NCBI GenBank assembly: GCA_907165275.2
Contig: OU015661.1
Span: forward strand, 9,183,501 to 9,247,500
Direction of reading: 5' to 3'
Length of the DNA: 64,000 nucleotides
Origin: Zygaena filipendulae
Taxonomy: Eukaryota > Arthropoda > Insecta > Lepidoptera > Zygaenidae
Below, piece by piece: positions 21,991 to 32,973 of this stretch. A program made the translations under genes and the position numbers. A model generated the notes under the pieces. The model was not told where the DNA came from, did not search any database, and was given only the letters and a program-made list of their open reading frames with translations. Each line of letters starts with the position of its first letter. Position 1 is the stretch's first letter.

Positions 21991-23639
21991 ATTTCGCGGT
22001 GCCCTTTTAGTAACATCGTCCAAAAATACCACGATCGGCCATGTTAATGTCTACAGCTCTCAACATTTTTCCGTTTGCAGTAACTTTGTCGCGGCGCGTA
22101 ATATCGTATTATCTATGTTCCAATTTATTTAATTTGCCGGCTAGCTGCGCCCGCGCCGCTCTAATTGCCCTGGTGGCGTTCGCCCACTTATCATAATGTC
22201 TCGCAAATCACGACGCGACAAGAATAAATCTACCGTCGATAGAAACTAGCATGATTGGGAATAGGGTTGCCGAAATTGCTTATTTCAGTTTTTTTTTGCC
22301 TATTTTTTGTGTTGCAGATACAGTTTACTGGTGAATTTAAAAGATTTTTGCTCGGAACCAATTTTATCAATTTTATTAGAAGTGAATCGCATGAATCTTG
22401 GCATTTAATATCAGCTCGGTCAACTTATAGACTTTTGTGAAATTCCAATTTTCATTTTGCCAGCAAACACAGGTCTCCATGAATATTGAGGATTTTGAGT
22501 TCCAAATCAAATGTTTCAACCCTATTAAAATATGCTGTTCCATGACAAAAATGGTAGCAAGTTGGCTGAGGCTCGCACGCGATAATCCAATATAAATCCC
22601 AACAGACGTTTGCAGTCCTCACTGCTTCTGCGTGCACGCAGTCTCGCCGTACTTCATACTTGCTTTATCATGTACCAACAAGAAAATTATTAAGCAATCT
22701 TCAACTATTAGCAGATACATTTGGATTAGCATATCTGAAAAGTATAGAACGAAAACGCTATCCGCGTGCTTCCGCCTGTTTGTCCGTTTTGTTATTTAAA
22801 ACTACGCAATGGATTTTTATACGGTGTTCACTATCATTCAGAAAATTCGTTTTGGAGAATTTATACGCTTAATTTATTCTAATAATGAATAGTATAGAAA
22901 AGTTGATAAGTCGTCACAAAAGTAACACGCATATACATATATGTACATGCATGGCTTAGGTATACCTACGCTGCGCATTGACTAATTTTTTTGACTTGTA
23001 ACATTCATCAAAATAATGTATATTTAAAGAATATTGTACCCACGCAAAACCGGGGCGGTTAGCTTGTTTAATTGTTAAGGGCTGTGATTTATTATTATTT
23101 ATGAATACTGAACCTCGAACGGTTATTGAAAATATGACGTGGTTGACCATATAAAATCTGAGAAGACCCGATCTTTAATAGCAGAAACGGGAATGGAGGA
23201 AGTAGAAGAATTAATAATGAGAAGGAGATCAAGGAAAATAATAAATATGTTTAATATGAAAAATTGTAGGTAAATCGATTATAATATTACCAATGAGTAA
23301 AGACTTGACTAAGCCGTTTAGACAATGGCAAATGGGGGGAAGAGGACTGGCCTCCGCGATTGGGAACCATGTAAAATCAATTATGTTTATTTGTGACAAC
23401 CCTCGCCTCGTGATCGGCAATACTATGACATCAAAGGCATGGGCCTATTGTATTTTCTTATTATTCTGTCGTATTACATCATACATTTTTAATGAATATA
23501 TTCAGCTTCAACTGATTCATATTCAGTTTTTCCTTTCTTTTTTGATTAAATTATAAAAAAAATTATATAGGTTTTTTTACTGATGTATGTATTTATACCT
23601 ATTACCATCGCTTCCTATACAAAGATGATGCGACTGAAA
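21991..23639. other. intergenic, no gene seen
   Basis: 22130-22245 is a GC-richer patch (ctgcgcccgcgccgctctaa; tggcgttcgcccac) with no frame. Around 22750-22830 is a dispersed repeat fragment with cgctatccgcgtgcttccg. Frames of 60-90 codons here are not supported. Confidence 0.45.
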
Positions 23640-23795
23640 GTTTTTTATGACCGCCAAAAGGTATCAGTAAACTTTAAACACAGTCAAAACTAAATTTTGT
23701 ATTGGTACCAACTATTCTAGTTTAAGTCTCACGATTGTACTTATTTTATCTTTATGGTATCAAATAAACTTTTTTCTATTCTATTCTATATCTGT
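23640..23795 (+). mobile_element. LINE 3' end remnant
   Basis: Ends gtacttattttatctttatg then ggtatcaaataaacttttt, the 3' UTR style of insect non-LTR retrotransposons, followed by a ctattctattcta tract. No coding part remains. Confidence 0.4.
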
Positions 23796-24752
23796 CGATT
23801 TTTATATTTGGTAGGTATGTCCTAAGAACCGGAAATTCTCGTTTTTAAACCCTAATTACCGCCTAAATATATACCTAAATAGTTATTAAAGTAAACTAAG
23901 TTCTCAAAGAATGTGGTGTATCTACTTAATTTTTTTATCTTAGTTCTCCCTTTTTGACATAATTATATTTTGTGAACCGTATAAGAGAATGTAGAGCTAA
24001 TTATCATGATTTTGTATAACAGATTCTTGAGTTATTGAATTACCATCGAACATAGACGTAGGTAGGCTTTGTATAGTTCCGTAGTCCCCTACCCAAACTA
24101 TGCATAATTTATCCAATGCACACAAAATACCTTGCGCATTGAGAAATCTATGCGTGGCGAGTGCCTCAGCCGAAAATTATTGAGAGGTAGGCTCGGCTTG
24201 GCCCGGTGCGGGGAGTGGGAGCGGGAGTGGGTGGGAGCGGCTAGCCGTCACCGAGCTGATATGTGACCGGAGAGTCTTGTTCAACAAACGATGACGATGA
24301 TTTAAGCTCGGCCGTTTTAAGTGTATTACCGACGTAGAAATCCGGCTTTTGGGCTCAGCCATAGATTCGGGAGAGCCACCTATTATGGGGGGGCGCCGGC
24401 CGCCTTCCCGATTTATGTGTGCCCGTCCAAATGGCCAGTGAGACGGCCACCACCAGAGCTGGACGAAGCTAAATTCAAATTTCCATTTTAGATATTATAC
24501 CTATCTACCTACGCAACTGTACCTATACTAGCTCCACTTTATTAATTCAAAGTTATCTTACAATGTAACTGTAAGCAGGCAGCGGTCGAAATGTTTCTTG
24601 AAATATCTGTAACAATAACTACAGATATTCCAATCCAAGTAAGTACAACTTTGGATGTTCGAATGATTTAAAATTAAAAACGAAAAAATAATGGTGTAAA
24701 GGATGTTCATATAATGGTGGGCAATATTTTTACATTTAAGTTAAAAATGTCG
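23796..24752. other. intergenic with GC-rich patch
   Basis: 24185-24240 has a G-rich ggagtgggagcgggagtggg tract, and 24340-24470 is GC-rich (ggggggcgccggccgcc). No coding frame. Possible regulatory DNA, not supported beyond composition. Confidence 0.35.
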
Positions 24753-24965
24753 TTTCATATCAAATCAAATCAAATCAAATATGCTTTATTGCCCCAGAAG
24801 AGAAAATAAAAACTAAGACACATAAAAAGTAAATACAGAGCAAAAGGCGGCCTTATTGCTAGAGGCAATCTTTTCAAGGCAACCTTAAGGTGATAGAGAG
24901 CTGTAAATAGAAACTAGAAGCGGGTGCTGGGTGCACAACGTAATACCTAGCTATATACTATATAA
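24753..24965 (-). mobile_element. LINE 3' tail, minus strand
   Basis: (ATCAA)n at the left end followed by atatgctttattgccccaga, a minus-strand non-LTR 3' terminus with a simple-repeat tail. Confidence 0.45.
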
Positions 24966-26474
24966 GGATAATACAACGCTAATACTTAGATATCCTAAAT
25001 ATAATACAACTTTATACACATACATACATATGCCATACATACATACACGTAGCAATAGGTGATATAATACACATATAAAAAAAAAAAAATAAACAATTCA
25101 TAAACAATTCAAAATATACTTTCATTGACTTCTTCGAAAATATGTTAAATTACTGAGCGAAGTCGTGAGGTCACAGCACAGATGGCGATATTTCTTAATC
25201 ATTCAATGCAATTTATCGCTGTTTGTTGCAATCAAGGTGACAAATTGAATAAAGAAAAGATAATTCCTGAAACTTTGAGGGTTTTTAAGACGCTTAGTAT
25301 CGGAAGTTCGTACCAATTCCGTGACAATCAAGGTCATGTTACTGTATTTATATTCCATATCTACCGTTCAGACGATCTCAACGTTCCTATTACAGCCTGT
25401 ATATAGGTAAGTAAGTATTGAAAAAAGTAGCGAACTCCATTAGAAACAATAATAAATTGAATTACAACTCGATCGACATTTTCGATTTGAAGGCCTAACT
25501 CAATTAGATGGGAGCGCGCTGATGGAAAAATAAAATAAATACGAGGAACCAAAAAAAAAAAATTAAAACAAAAAAGAGTCCAGATATAATTTGAAATATC
25601 TCCGTAAATGCAAAGTGCGAGTGCTGTTATTTTATTCAAATGAGGGCCAACTTTTTTTTTCCAACCCTTTTCTCTCGCCGCGCCATCAAAGTGGCCTGAT
25701 ATTCAATTAAAAAAAGAAGAGCGGGCCGCGACTGAAAATTAATCAGAAAAAAAGCTTTTAACTAGATCTACATTTTAATGAAATTATTATTGACGAGCAT
25801 TACTTTATATAAGAGAGTCCGCGGCCCTTTGTCGTGATTGCGTTACTAACGCACCGAATCAAGGTATCGCTTCTTGTAATTCGTTTGGGAGTGCTTTGTT
25901 TTAATTGAATCATAGACGGCGACTTCTATAAAAAAAAACTACAAAAAAAGAAAAAACTGAATTTAAGCTATTCTATGTAAAAGTAACGTATTTAACTAAT
26001 CTATTAGGAAGGTATACTCGTACATATTGAATTTAAAAATTAAGTTCAATACGTTTATTATAGGTACTAGAAATTTTAAAATTTCATTGTACGATGCATG
26101 TTTAATTTCAATCTGACAATTAGTAGAAATCAAATAAGAGATAGGTATGTGTTGCAGAAATATTTTATTTATTTATTTCTTTTATTTATTTATTTATTTT
26201 ATTTATTTATTTTATTTATTTATTTCTTACTAAGTGTACAGAGTATAAGGTACATTAATCCTTTCAAGAATGGCCAGCTTTTCGCTGGAAAATGCCGCTC
26301 TGCGTATGTATTTGTGTGCACCTCGACACGCTAAGTAAGGTTACCTAGTATGTTTACACTTTATCCACAACAATGTCAAATGGTTCTGATTTCCGATGTG
26401 CGAGCACCGATCAAAGCGTAGGTATGTAAATTTCGGAAATCCCTCGGGAACTCTAATAGAGCTAAAGGCTAAAA
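24966..26474. other. intergenic, no gene seen
   Basis: 25480-25870 is a mixed-composition stretch (ctctcgccgcgccatcaaag; gagcgggccgcgactg; gagtccgcggccctttgtcg) with several ATTA cores that may be regulatory. 26160-26225 is a (TTTA)n low-complexity tract followed by what may be another LINE tail (to about 26330). Confidence 0.35.
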
Positions 26475-26570
26475 TATCGTTATTTTATAGCTTTTCATAC
26501 AAACGTGTCTAATATTTTTTACAAATCTACAAGACAGCCTAAAAATAAATTTAGTCAACTTGCCTATATT
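26475..26570 (-). mobile_element. AGTCCGTC-family MITE, terminal fragment
   Basis: acgtgtctaatattttttac, ctacaagacagcctaaaaat and ttagtcaacttgcc match one end of the full copy at 37706-38034. Confidence 0.6.
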
Positions 26571-26855
26571 GTTTAAACTCACTAGAGTTGCGGGTATGGA
26601 CTAGAGTTTACACTCAGTTTACAAAACTAATAAGTATTAAGTTACGTAGCAATTATAGACAGACTGTTACATTTATTTATTCCGTTATAATTAAGCTGAT
26701 CACTGACGGCTTAATATATATTCTAAGCGTCATATCGCATAATGACATTATGCATATTATGAGGTCATGAAAAGTGCTTTCCCTGATACAGAGATAGGAA
26801 TTAATTGTTGATCTCCATAACATTGGCCGACCGTTACACCGTACAAGAATATCAA

Positions 26856-26864
26856 CACTCTTTT
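26856..26864 (+). repeat. left 9-bp target-site duplication
   Basis: CACTCTTTT directly outside the left inverted arm. The identical nine bases lie at 32282-32290 outside the right arm. Confidence 0.7.
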
Positions 26865-26870
26865 ATGTTG

Positions 26871-28453
26871 GTGAACTTGGCATATCATTTGCCAGCAGAT
26901 CAATTTTTTTTTAGAGTTCTGTTCGCATGCAGCTGAGTTCTAGAGTTCCTGATACTTTTTAGAAATAGTTCCGGCGTTTAAACCTGAAAAAAACGCTGTT
27001 GAAAAAATGATCTGCTAACTTCCCGTAGCAGATCATTTTCCGGAAAATCAAAAATAAAAGCGATTTTCTTTTGCGTTAAGGTTAGTTGTGGAGTTCCTGA
27101 TACTTTTCAGAAATAGTTCTGGCGGTCTTACCCTAAAAAAATCAATCCGTAAATATGGGTCTAGAACTAAAAATAATTAGGTTTTAATCGTAATAAAAGG
27201 GTTTTAAAGCTGTTTTGAGGCAAGAAACCTTTTGTTTCTTAATGTTCGATATCAGCACTCTAGAATAGAACTAGAATTAGGTGCAGAACTCCCGTTAAAG
27301 AGCCAGCAGATCATAGTGCAAAAGTAAAAAAGTATAAAGATAAATTTTAAGTGCTTTCACCAATGCGTGGACTAGCATGTGGAGGCCGGAACTACCTCGT
27401 TTCTCACAGATAAGTATCAGAACTTCGATACAGAAGTGGATCGCAAACCAGAACTCCCGTTTAAAATCCAGCAGATCATGGTAGAAAAGTAAAAAAATTA
27501 AAAAATATATTATTTTAACAGTTCCAATAGTACGTGGAGGCCGGAACTCCTTTGTTTCTCACAGATCAGCATCAGAACTCCGATACAGAAGTGGATCCGA
27601 GACCAGGATTCCCGTTTAAAGTCCAGCAGATCATGGTAGAGTAGTTAAAAAGTTAAAGAATATTTATTTAACAGTTCCATTAGCACGTGGAGGCCGGAAC
27701 TCCTTTGTTCCTCACAGATCAGTATCAGAACTTCGATACAGAAGTGGATCGTGAACCAGAACTCCCGTTTAAAATCCAGCAGATCATGGTAGAGCAGGTA
27801 AAAAGTTAAAGAATTTTAATTTAACAGTTGCACTACCATGTGGAGGCCGGAACTCCTTTGTTTCTTACAGATCAGCATCAGCACTCCGATACGGAAGTGG
27901 ATCCGAGACCAGAACTCCCGTTTAAAATCCAGCAGATCATAGTAGAGTAGTAAAAAAATTTAAAAAAAAAATTTTAACAGTTCCACTAGCACGTGGAAGC
28001 CGGAACTCCTTTGTTTCTCACATATCAGTATCAGAACTTCGATACAGAAGTAGATCCAAAACCAGAACTCCCGTTTAAAATCCAGCAGATCATAGTAGAG
28101 TAGTAAAAAAAAAATAAAAATAAAAATTTTAACAGTTCCACTAGCACGTGGAAGCCGGAACTCCTTTGTTTCTCACATATCAGTATCAGAACTTCGATAC
28201 AAAAGTAGATCCAAAACCAGAATTCCTGTTTAAAATCCAGCAGATCATAGTAGAGTAGTAAAAAAAATAAAAAAATAAAATTTTAACAGTTCCACTAGGA
28301 CGTGGAGGTCGGAACTCCATTGTTTCTCACATATCAGTACCAGAACTTTGATACAAAAGTGGATCCAAAACAAGAACTCCAGTTTAAAATCCAGCAGATC
28401 ATGGTTTCCAAAATGTTAAAAGTTAAAAATATTATTTTGATAGTTTGACGTAT
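26871..28453 (+). repeat. left arm of Foldback-like element
   Basis: Starts gtgaacttggcatatcattt. Eight AGCAGATC marks at 27305, 27470, 27625, 27778, 27931, 28084, 28239 and 28393 define units of 153-155 bp, with the outermost at 165. Each unit also has a cgtggaggccggaactcc-type block and a gatacagaagtggatc block. Ends at gatagtttgacgtat. Confidence 0.9.
27002..27039 (+). repeat. subterminal perfect hairpin in left arm
   Basis: aaaatgatctgct, a 10-base loop (aacttcccgt), then agcagatcatttt. The same hairpin is at about 32108-32146 in the right arm. Its stem carries the GATCTGCT word that recurs in every arm unit. Confidence 0.85.
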
Positions 28454-30543
28454 CACACTTATATGTTTGAGATTAAAAAAATCATATTTAATTACAGGAT
28501 ACAGCCAGAGATGGAAACTCTTTTCTATAGAGTGCAGGACCACTAATTCTCTCGATTACACCTCCCAATGAGACCGGAACTCACATAAAAATATCAGCAT
28601 ATCACACTTATATGTTTGAGATTTAAAAAAATTACATTTCATTATAGGATACAGCCAGAGATGGGAACTCTTTTCGATAGGGTGTGAGACCACTAATTCT
28701 CTCGACTACACCTCCCAATGAGACCGGAACTCACATGAAAATATCAGCATATCACACTTTTATGTTTGGGATTTGAAAATTCATATTTAATTATAGGATA
28801 CAGCCAGAGATGGGAACTCTTTTCGGTAGGGTGTAAGACCACTAATTCACTCGACTACACCTCCCAATGAGACCGAAACTCACATAAAAATATCAGCATA
28901 TCACACTTTTACGTTTGAGATTAAAAAAATCATATTTAATTATAGGATACAGCCAGAGATGGGAACTCTTTTCGATAGGGTGTAAGACCACTAATTTTCT
29001 CAACTACACCTCCCACTGAGACCGGAACTCATATAAAAATATCAGCATATCACACTTATATGTTTGGGATTTGAAAAATTCATATTTAATTATAGGATAC
29101 AGCCAGAGATGGGAACTCTTTTCGTTAGGGTGTAAGACCACTAATTCTCTCGACTACATCTCCCAATGAGACCGGAACTCACATGAAAATATCAGCATAT
29201 CACACTTTTATGTTTGGGATTTGAAAATTCATATTTAATTATAGGATACAGCCAGAGATGGGAACTCTTTTCGGTAGGGTGTAAGACCACTAATTCACTC
29301 GACTACACCTCCCAATGAGACCGAAACTCACATAAAAATATCAGCATATCACATTTTTATGTTTGAGATTAAAAAAATCATATTTAATTATAGGATACAG
29401 CCAGAGATGGGAACTCTTTTCGATAGGGTGTAAGACCACTAATTATCTCAACTACACCTCCCACTGAGACCGGAACTCACATAAAAATATCAGCATATCA
29501 CACTTATATGTTTGGGATTTGAAAAATTCATATTTAATTATAGGATACAGCCAGAGATGGGAACTCTTTTCGTTAAGGTGTGAGACCACTAATTCTCTCG
29601 ACAACATCTCCCAATGAGACCGGAACTCACATGAAAATATCAGCATATCACACTTTTATGTTTGAGATTAAAAAAATCATATTTAATTATAGGATACAGC
29701 CAGAGATGGGAACTCTTTTCGATAGGGTTTAAGACCACTAATTCTCTCGACTACACCTCCCAAAGAGACCGGAACTCATATGAAAATATCAGCATATCAC
29801 ACTTATATGTTTGGGATTTGAAAAATTCATATTTAATTATAGGATACAGCCAGAGATGGGAACTCTTTTCGAAAGGGTGTAAGACCACTAGTTCTCTCGA
29901 CTACACCTCCCAATGAGACCGGAATTCACATAAAAATATCAGCATATCACACTTTTATGTTTGAGATTTAAAAATTCATATTTAATTATAGGATACAGCC
30001 AGAGATGGGAACTCTTTTCGATAGGGTGTAAGACCACTAATTCTCTCGACTACACCTCCCAAAGAGACCGGAACTCACATGAAAATATCAGCATATCACA
30101 CTTATATGTTTGAGATTTAAAAAAATCATATTTAATTTTAGGATACAGCCAGAGATGGGAACTCTTTTCGATAGAGTGTGAGACCACTGATTTTCTCGAC
30201 TACACCTCCCAATGAGACCGGAACTCACATTAAAATATCAGCATATCACACTTTTATGTTTGAGATTAAAAAAATCATATTTAATTATAGGATACAGCCA
30301 GAGATGGGAACTCTTCTCGATAGGGTGTAAGACCACTAATTCTCTCGACTACACCTCCCAAAGAGACCGGAACTCACATGAAAATATCAGCATATCACAC
30401 TTATATGTTTGAGATTTAAAAAAAATCATATTTAATTTTAGGATACAGCCAGAGATGGGAACTCTTTTCGATAGAGTGTGAGACCACTGATTTTCTCGAC
30501 TACACCTCCCAATGAGACCGGAACTCACATAAAAACTCCAAAT
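28454..30543 (+). repeat. central 14-copy satellite-like array, 149-150-bp unit
   Basis: GGATACAGCC begins at 28497, 28647, 28796, 28945, 29095, 29244, 29393, 29543, 29692, 29842, 29991, 30141, 30290 and 30441. Shared diagnostic changes show that copies 3-5 were duplicated as a block to give copies 6-8 (~448 bp). Copies 11-12 likewise pair with 13-14 (~299 bp). Each unit holds ggaactc/gagaccggaactcac words also found in the arm units. Confidence 0.92.
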
Positions 30544-32276
30544 ATACGTCAAACTATCAAAATAATATTTTTACATTTAAAATGCTGGAAACCATGATCT
30601 GCTAGATTTTAAACAGGAGTTCTGGTCTCGGATCCACTTCCGTATAGGAGTTTTGATGCTGATCTGTAAGAAACAAAGAATTTCCGGCCTCCACATGGTA
30701 GTGCAACTGTTAAATTAAAATTGTTTAACTTTTTACTTGCTCTACCATGATCTGCTGGATTTTAAACGGGAGTTCTGGTTTCGGATCCACTTCTGTATCG
30801 AAGTTCTGGTACTGATCTGTGAGAAACAAAGGAGTTCCGACCTCCACGTGCTAGTGGAACTGTTAAAATTTTATTTTTTTATTTTTTTTACTACTCTACT
30901 ATGATCTGCTGGATTTTAAACAGGAGTTCTGGTTTTGGATCTACTTCTGTATCAAAGTTCTGATACTGATATGTGAGAAACAAAGGAGTTCCGGCTTCCA
31001 CGTGCTAGTAGAACTGTTAATTTTTTTTTATTTTTATTTTTTTACTACTCTACTATGATCTGCTGGATTTTAAACGGGAGTTCTGGTTTTGGATCTACTT
31101 CTGTATCGAAGTTCTGATACTGATATGTGAGAAACAAAGGAGTTCCGGCTTCCACGTGCTAGTGGAACTGTTAAAATTTTTTTTTTAATTTTTTTACTAC
31201 TCTACTATGATCTGCTGGATTTTAAACGGGAGTTCTGGTCTCGGATCCACTTCCGTATCGGAGTGCTGATGCTGATCTGTAAGAAACAAAGGAGTTCCGG
31301 CCTCCACATGGTAGTGCAACTGTTAAATTAAAATTCTTTAACTTTTTACCTGCTCTACCATGATCTGCTGGATTTTAAACGGGAGTTCTGGTTCACGATC
31401 CACTTCTGTATCGAAGTTCTGATACTGATCTGTGAGGAACAAAGGAGTTCCGGCCTCCACGTGCTAGTGGAACTGTTAAATAAATATTCTTTAACTTTTT
31501 AACTACTCTACCATGATCTGCTGGACTTTGAACGGGAATCCTGGTCTCGGATCCACTTCTGTATCGGAGTTCTGATGCTGATCTGTGAGAAACAAAGGAG
31601 TTCCGGCCTCCACGTACTATTGGAACTGTTAAAATAATATATTTTTTAATTTTTTTACTACTCTACCATGATCTGCTGGATTTTAAACGGGAGTTCTGGT
31701 TTGCGATCCACTTCTGTATCGAAGTTCTGATACTTATCTGTGAGAAACGAGTTAGTTCCGGCCTCCACGTCCAGTCCACGCATTGGTGAAAGCACTTAAA
31801 ATTTATCTTTATACTTTTTTACTTTTGTACTATGATCTGCTGGCTCTTTAACGGGAGTTCTGCACCTAATTCTAGTTTTATTCTAGAGTGCTGATATCGA
31901 ACATTAAGAAACAAAAGGTTTCTTGCCTCAAAACAGCTTTAAAACCCTTTTATTACGATTAAAATCTAATTATTTTTACTTCTAGACCCATATTTACGGA
32001 TTGATTTTTTTAGGGTAAGACCGCCAGAACTATTTCTGAAAAGTATCAGGAACTCCACAACTAACCTTAACGCAAAAGAAAATAGCTTTTATTTTTGATT
32101 TTCCGGAAAATGATCTGCTACGGGAAGTTAGCAGATCATTTTTTCAACAGCGTTTTTTTCAGGTTTAAACGCCGGAACTATTTCTAAAAAGTATCAGGAA
32201 CTCTAGAACTCAGCTGCATGCGAACAGAACTCTAAAAAAAAATTGATCTGCTGGCAAATGATATGCCAAGTTCACG
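30544..32276 (-). repeat. right arm of Foldback-like element
   Basis: Reverse complement of the left arm. GATCTGCT marks at 30596, 30749, 30903, 31057, 31209, 31362, 31515, 31670 and 31834 show nine units, one more than on the left; this accounts for its extra ~150 bp. Ends tatgccaagttcac. Confidence 0.9.
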
Positions 32277-32281
32277 CAGAC

Positions 32282-32290
32282 CACTCTTTT
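32282..32290 (+). repeat. right 9-bp target-site duplication
   Basis: CACTCTTTT, identical to 26856-26864. Confidence 0.7.
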
Positions 32291-32496
32291 GCTATTCCTA
32301 TGACGTGCTTTATTTTGTTTTTACTCAACAACCATTGAAACCTATAGCAACTTATTTACGTTTTACCTAGATACAAATGTCATTTCCAAAAGTGGCATCG
32401 TTATCAACTGTCATATAATTTCGATTGAATAAACGCAAATTCGTGCTAAACCTACAACTAAAAAAAAACTTTGAAAAGACTTGTCACCATGGTCGT

Positions 32497-32660
32497 CGCT
32501 AATAATAATAATAATAATCTTTATTTCTCCCACAAGTAAATACATATAGTGGTTACAAATAAAAAGTTTAAGAAGTAAAGAGCATACTTTGTGGGAGACA
32601 GGAGCCTAAACTAGGTAAACCCTGTCTTATAGGACTCCTGGCCCCCTCTCAGAAAACGCA
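32497..32660 (-). mobile_element. LINE 3' tail, minus strand
   Basis: (AAT)n then ctttatttctcccacaag and a ccctgtcttataggactcct stretch: a minus-strand non-LTR 3' end with a trinucleotide tail. Confidence 0.45.
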
Positions 32661-32699
32661 TTTAAATAATAAATGTAACATATAGTCTTAATACCTATA

Positions 32700-32731
<32 letters not shown>
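32700..32731 (+). repeat. (TG)n microsatellite
   Basis: About 15 uninterrupted TG dinucleotides. Confidence 0.95.
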
Positions 32732-32736
<5 letters not shown>

Positions 32737-32794
32737 GTTGATGAGCCGCTTATAGGCAAATGGTAGGTATAGATCTGACGCTATAAGCGTAAAG

Positions 32795-32973
32795 TCCTAA
32801 TATTATAAATTCGAATGTGAGTTTGTTTGCTGCGCTTTTACACCTCAAATAAATAATTAAACGATCATGATGTAATTTTGCATACACGTTGCCAGGAGTA
32901 CAGAAAAGACCATAACATTTGTTATTACGAAAAAAAAGAATTAAAAAAAAAATTACCGCGGTGAATGGCTAGT
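32795..32973 (-). mobile_element. lepidopteran short repeat, degraded copy
   Basis: cctaatattataaattcgaa at the left, ttttgcatacacgttgccag, and aattaccgcggtgaatggct at the head end; the middle has a poly-A insertion. Confidence 0.65.

Larger units (their letters stand above)
26865..32281. mobile_element. Foldback-like element with tandem-repeat arms (5.4 kb)
   Basis: Two long inverted arms (26871-28453 and 30544-32276) enclose a tandem centre. The outer ~330 bases of the arms differ at only about two positions. Inward, each arm is a string of ~154-bp units, eight on the left and nine on the right. The centre is 14 copies of a 149-150-bp unit. The whole is bounded by a 9-bp direct repeat. Long inverted arms built of tandem units with 9-bp duplications are the pattern of Foldback elements; Mutator-like elements also make 9-bp duplications and may have long arms. 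There is no transposase frame: the reading frames inside (64-84 codons, with recurring SYLIIGYSQRWELFS) are tandem-unit readthrough. So it would be non-autonomous, or an hpRNA-type hairpin locus. Confidence 0.85.

Noticed and set aside
28454..30543. CRISPR-like or protein-repeat reading of the central array
   Set aside because: Units are ~150 bp with no short repeat/spacer alternation, and the frames that repeat SYLIIGYSQRWELFS exist only because unit length is near a multiple of three; stops interrupt them after about two units.
26865..32281. Assembly artefact (head-to-head mis-join) as the cause of the large palindrome
   Set aside because: The arms differ in unit number and by scattered changes, a distinct central array lies between them, and a 9-bp duplication flanks the whole; a mis-join would give identical arms and no duplication. 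Long reads would settle it.
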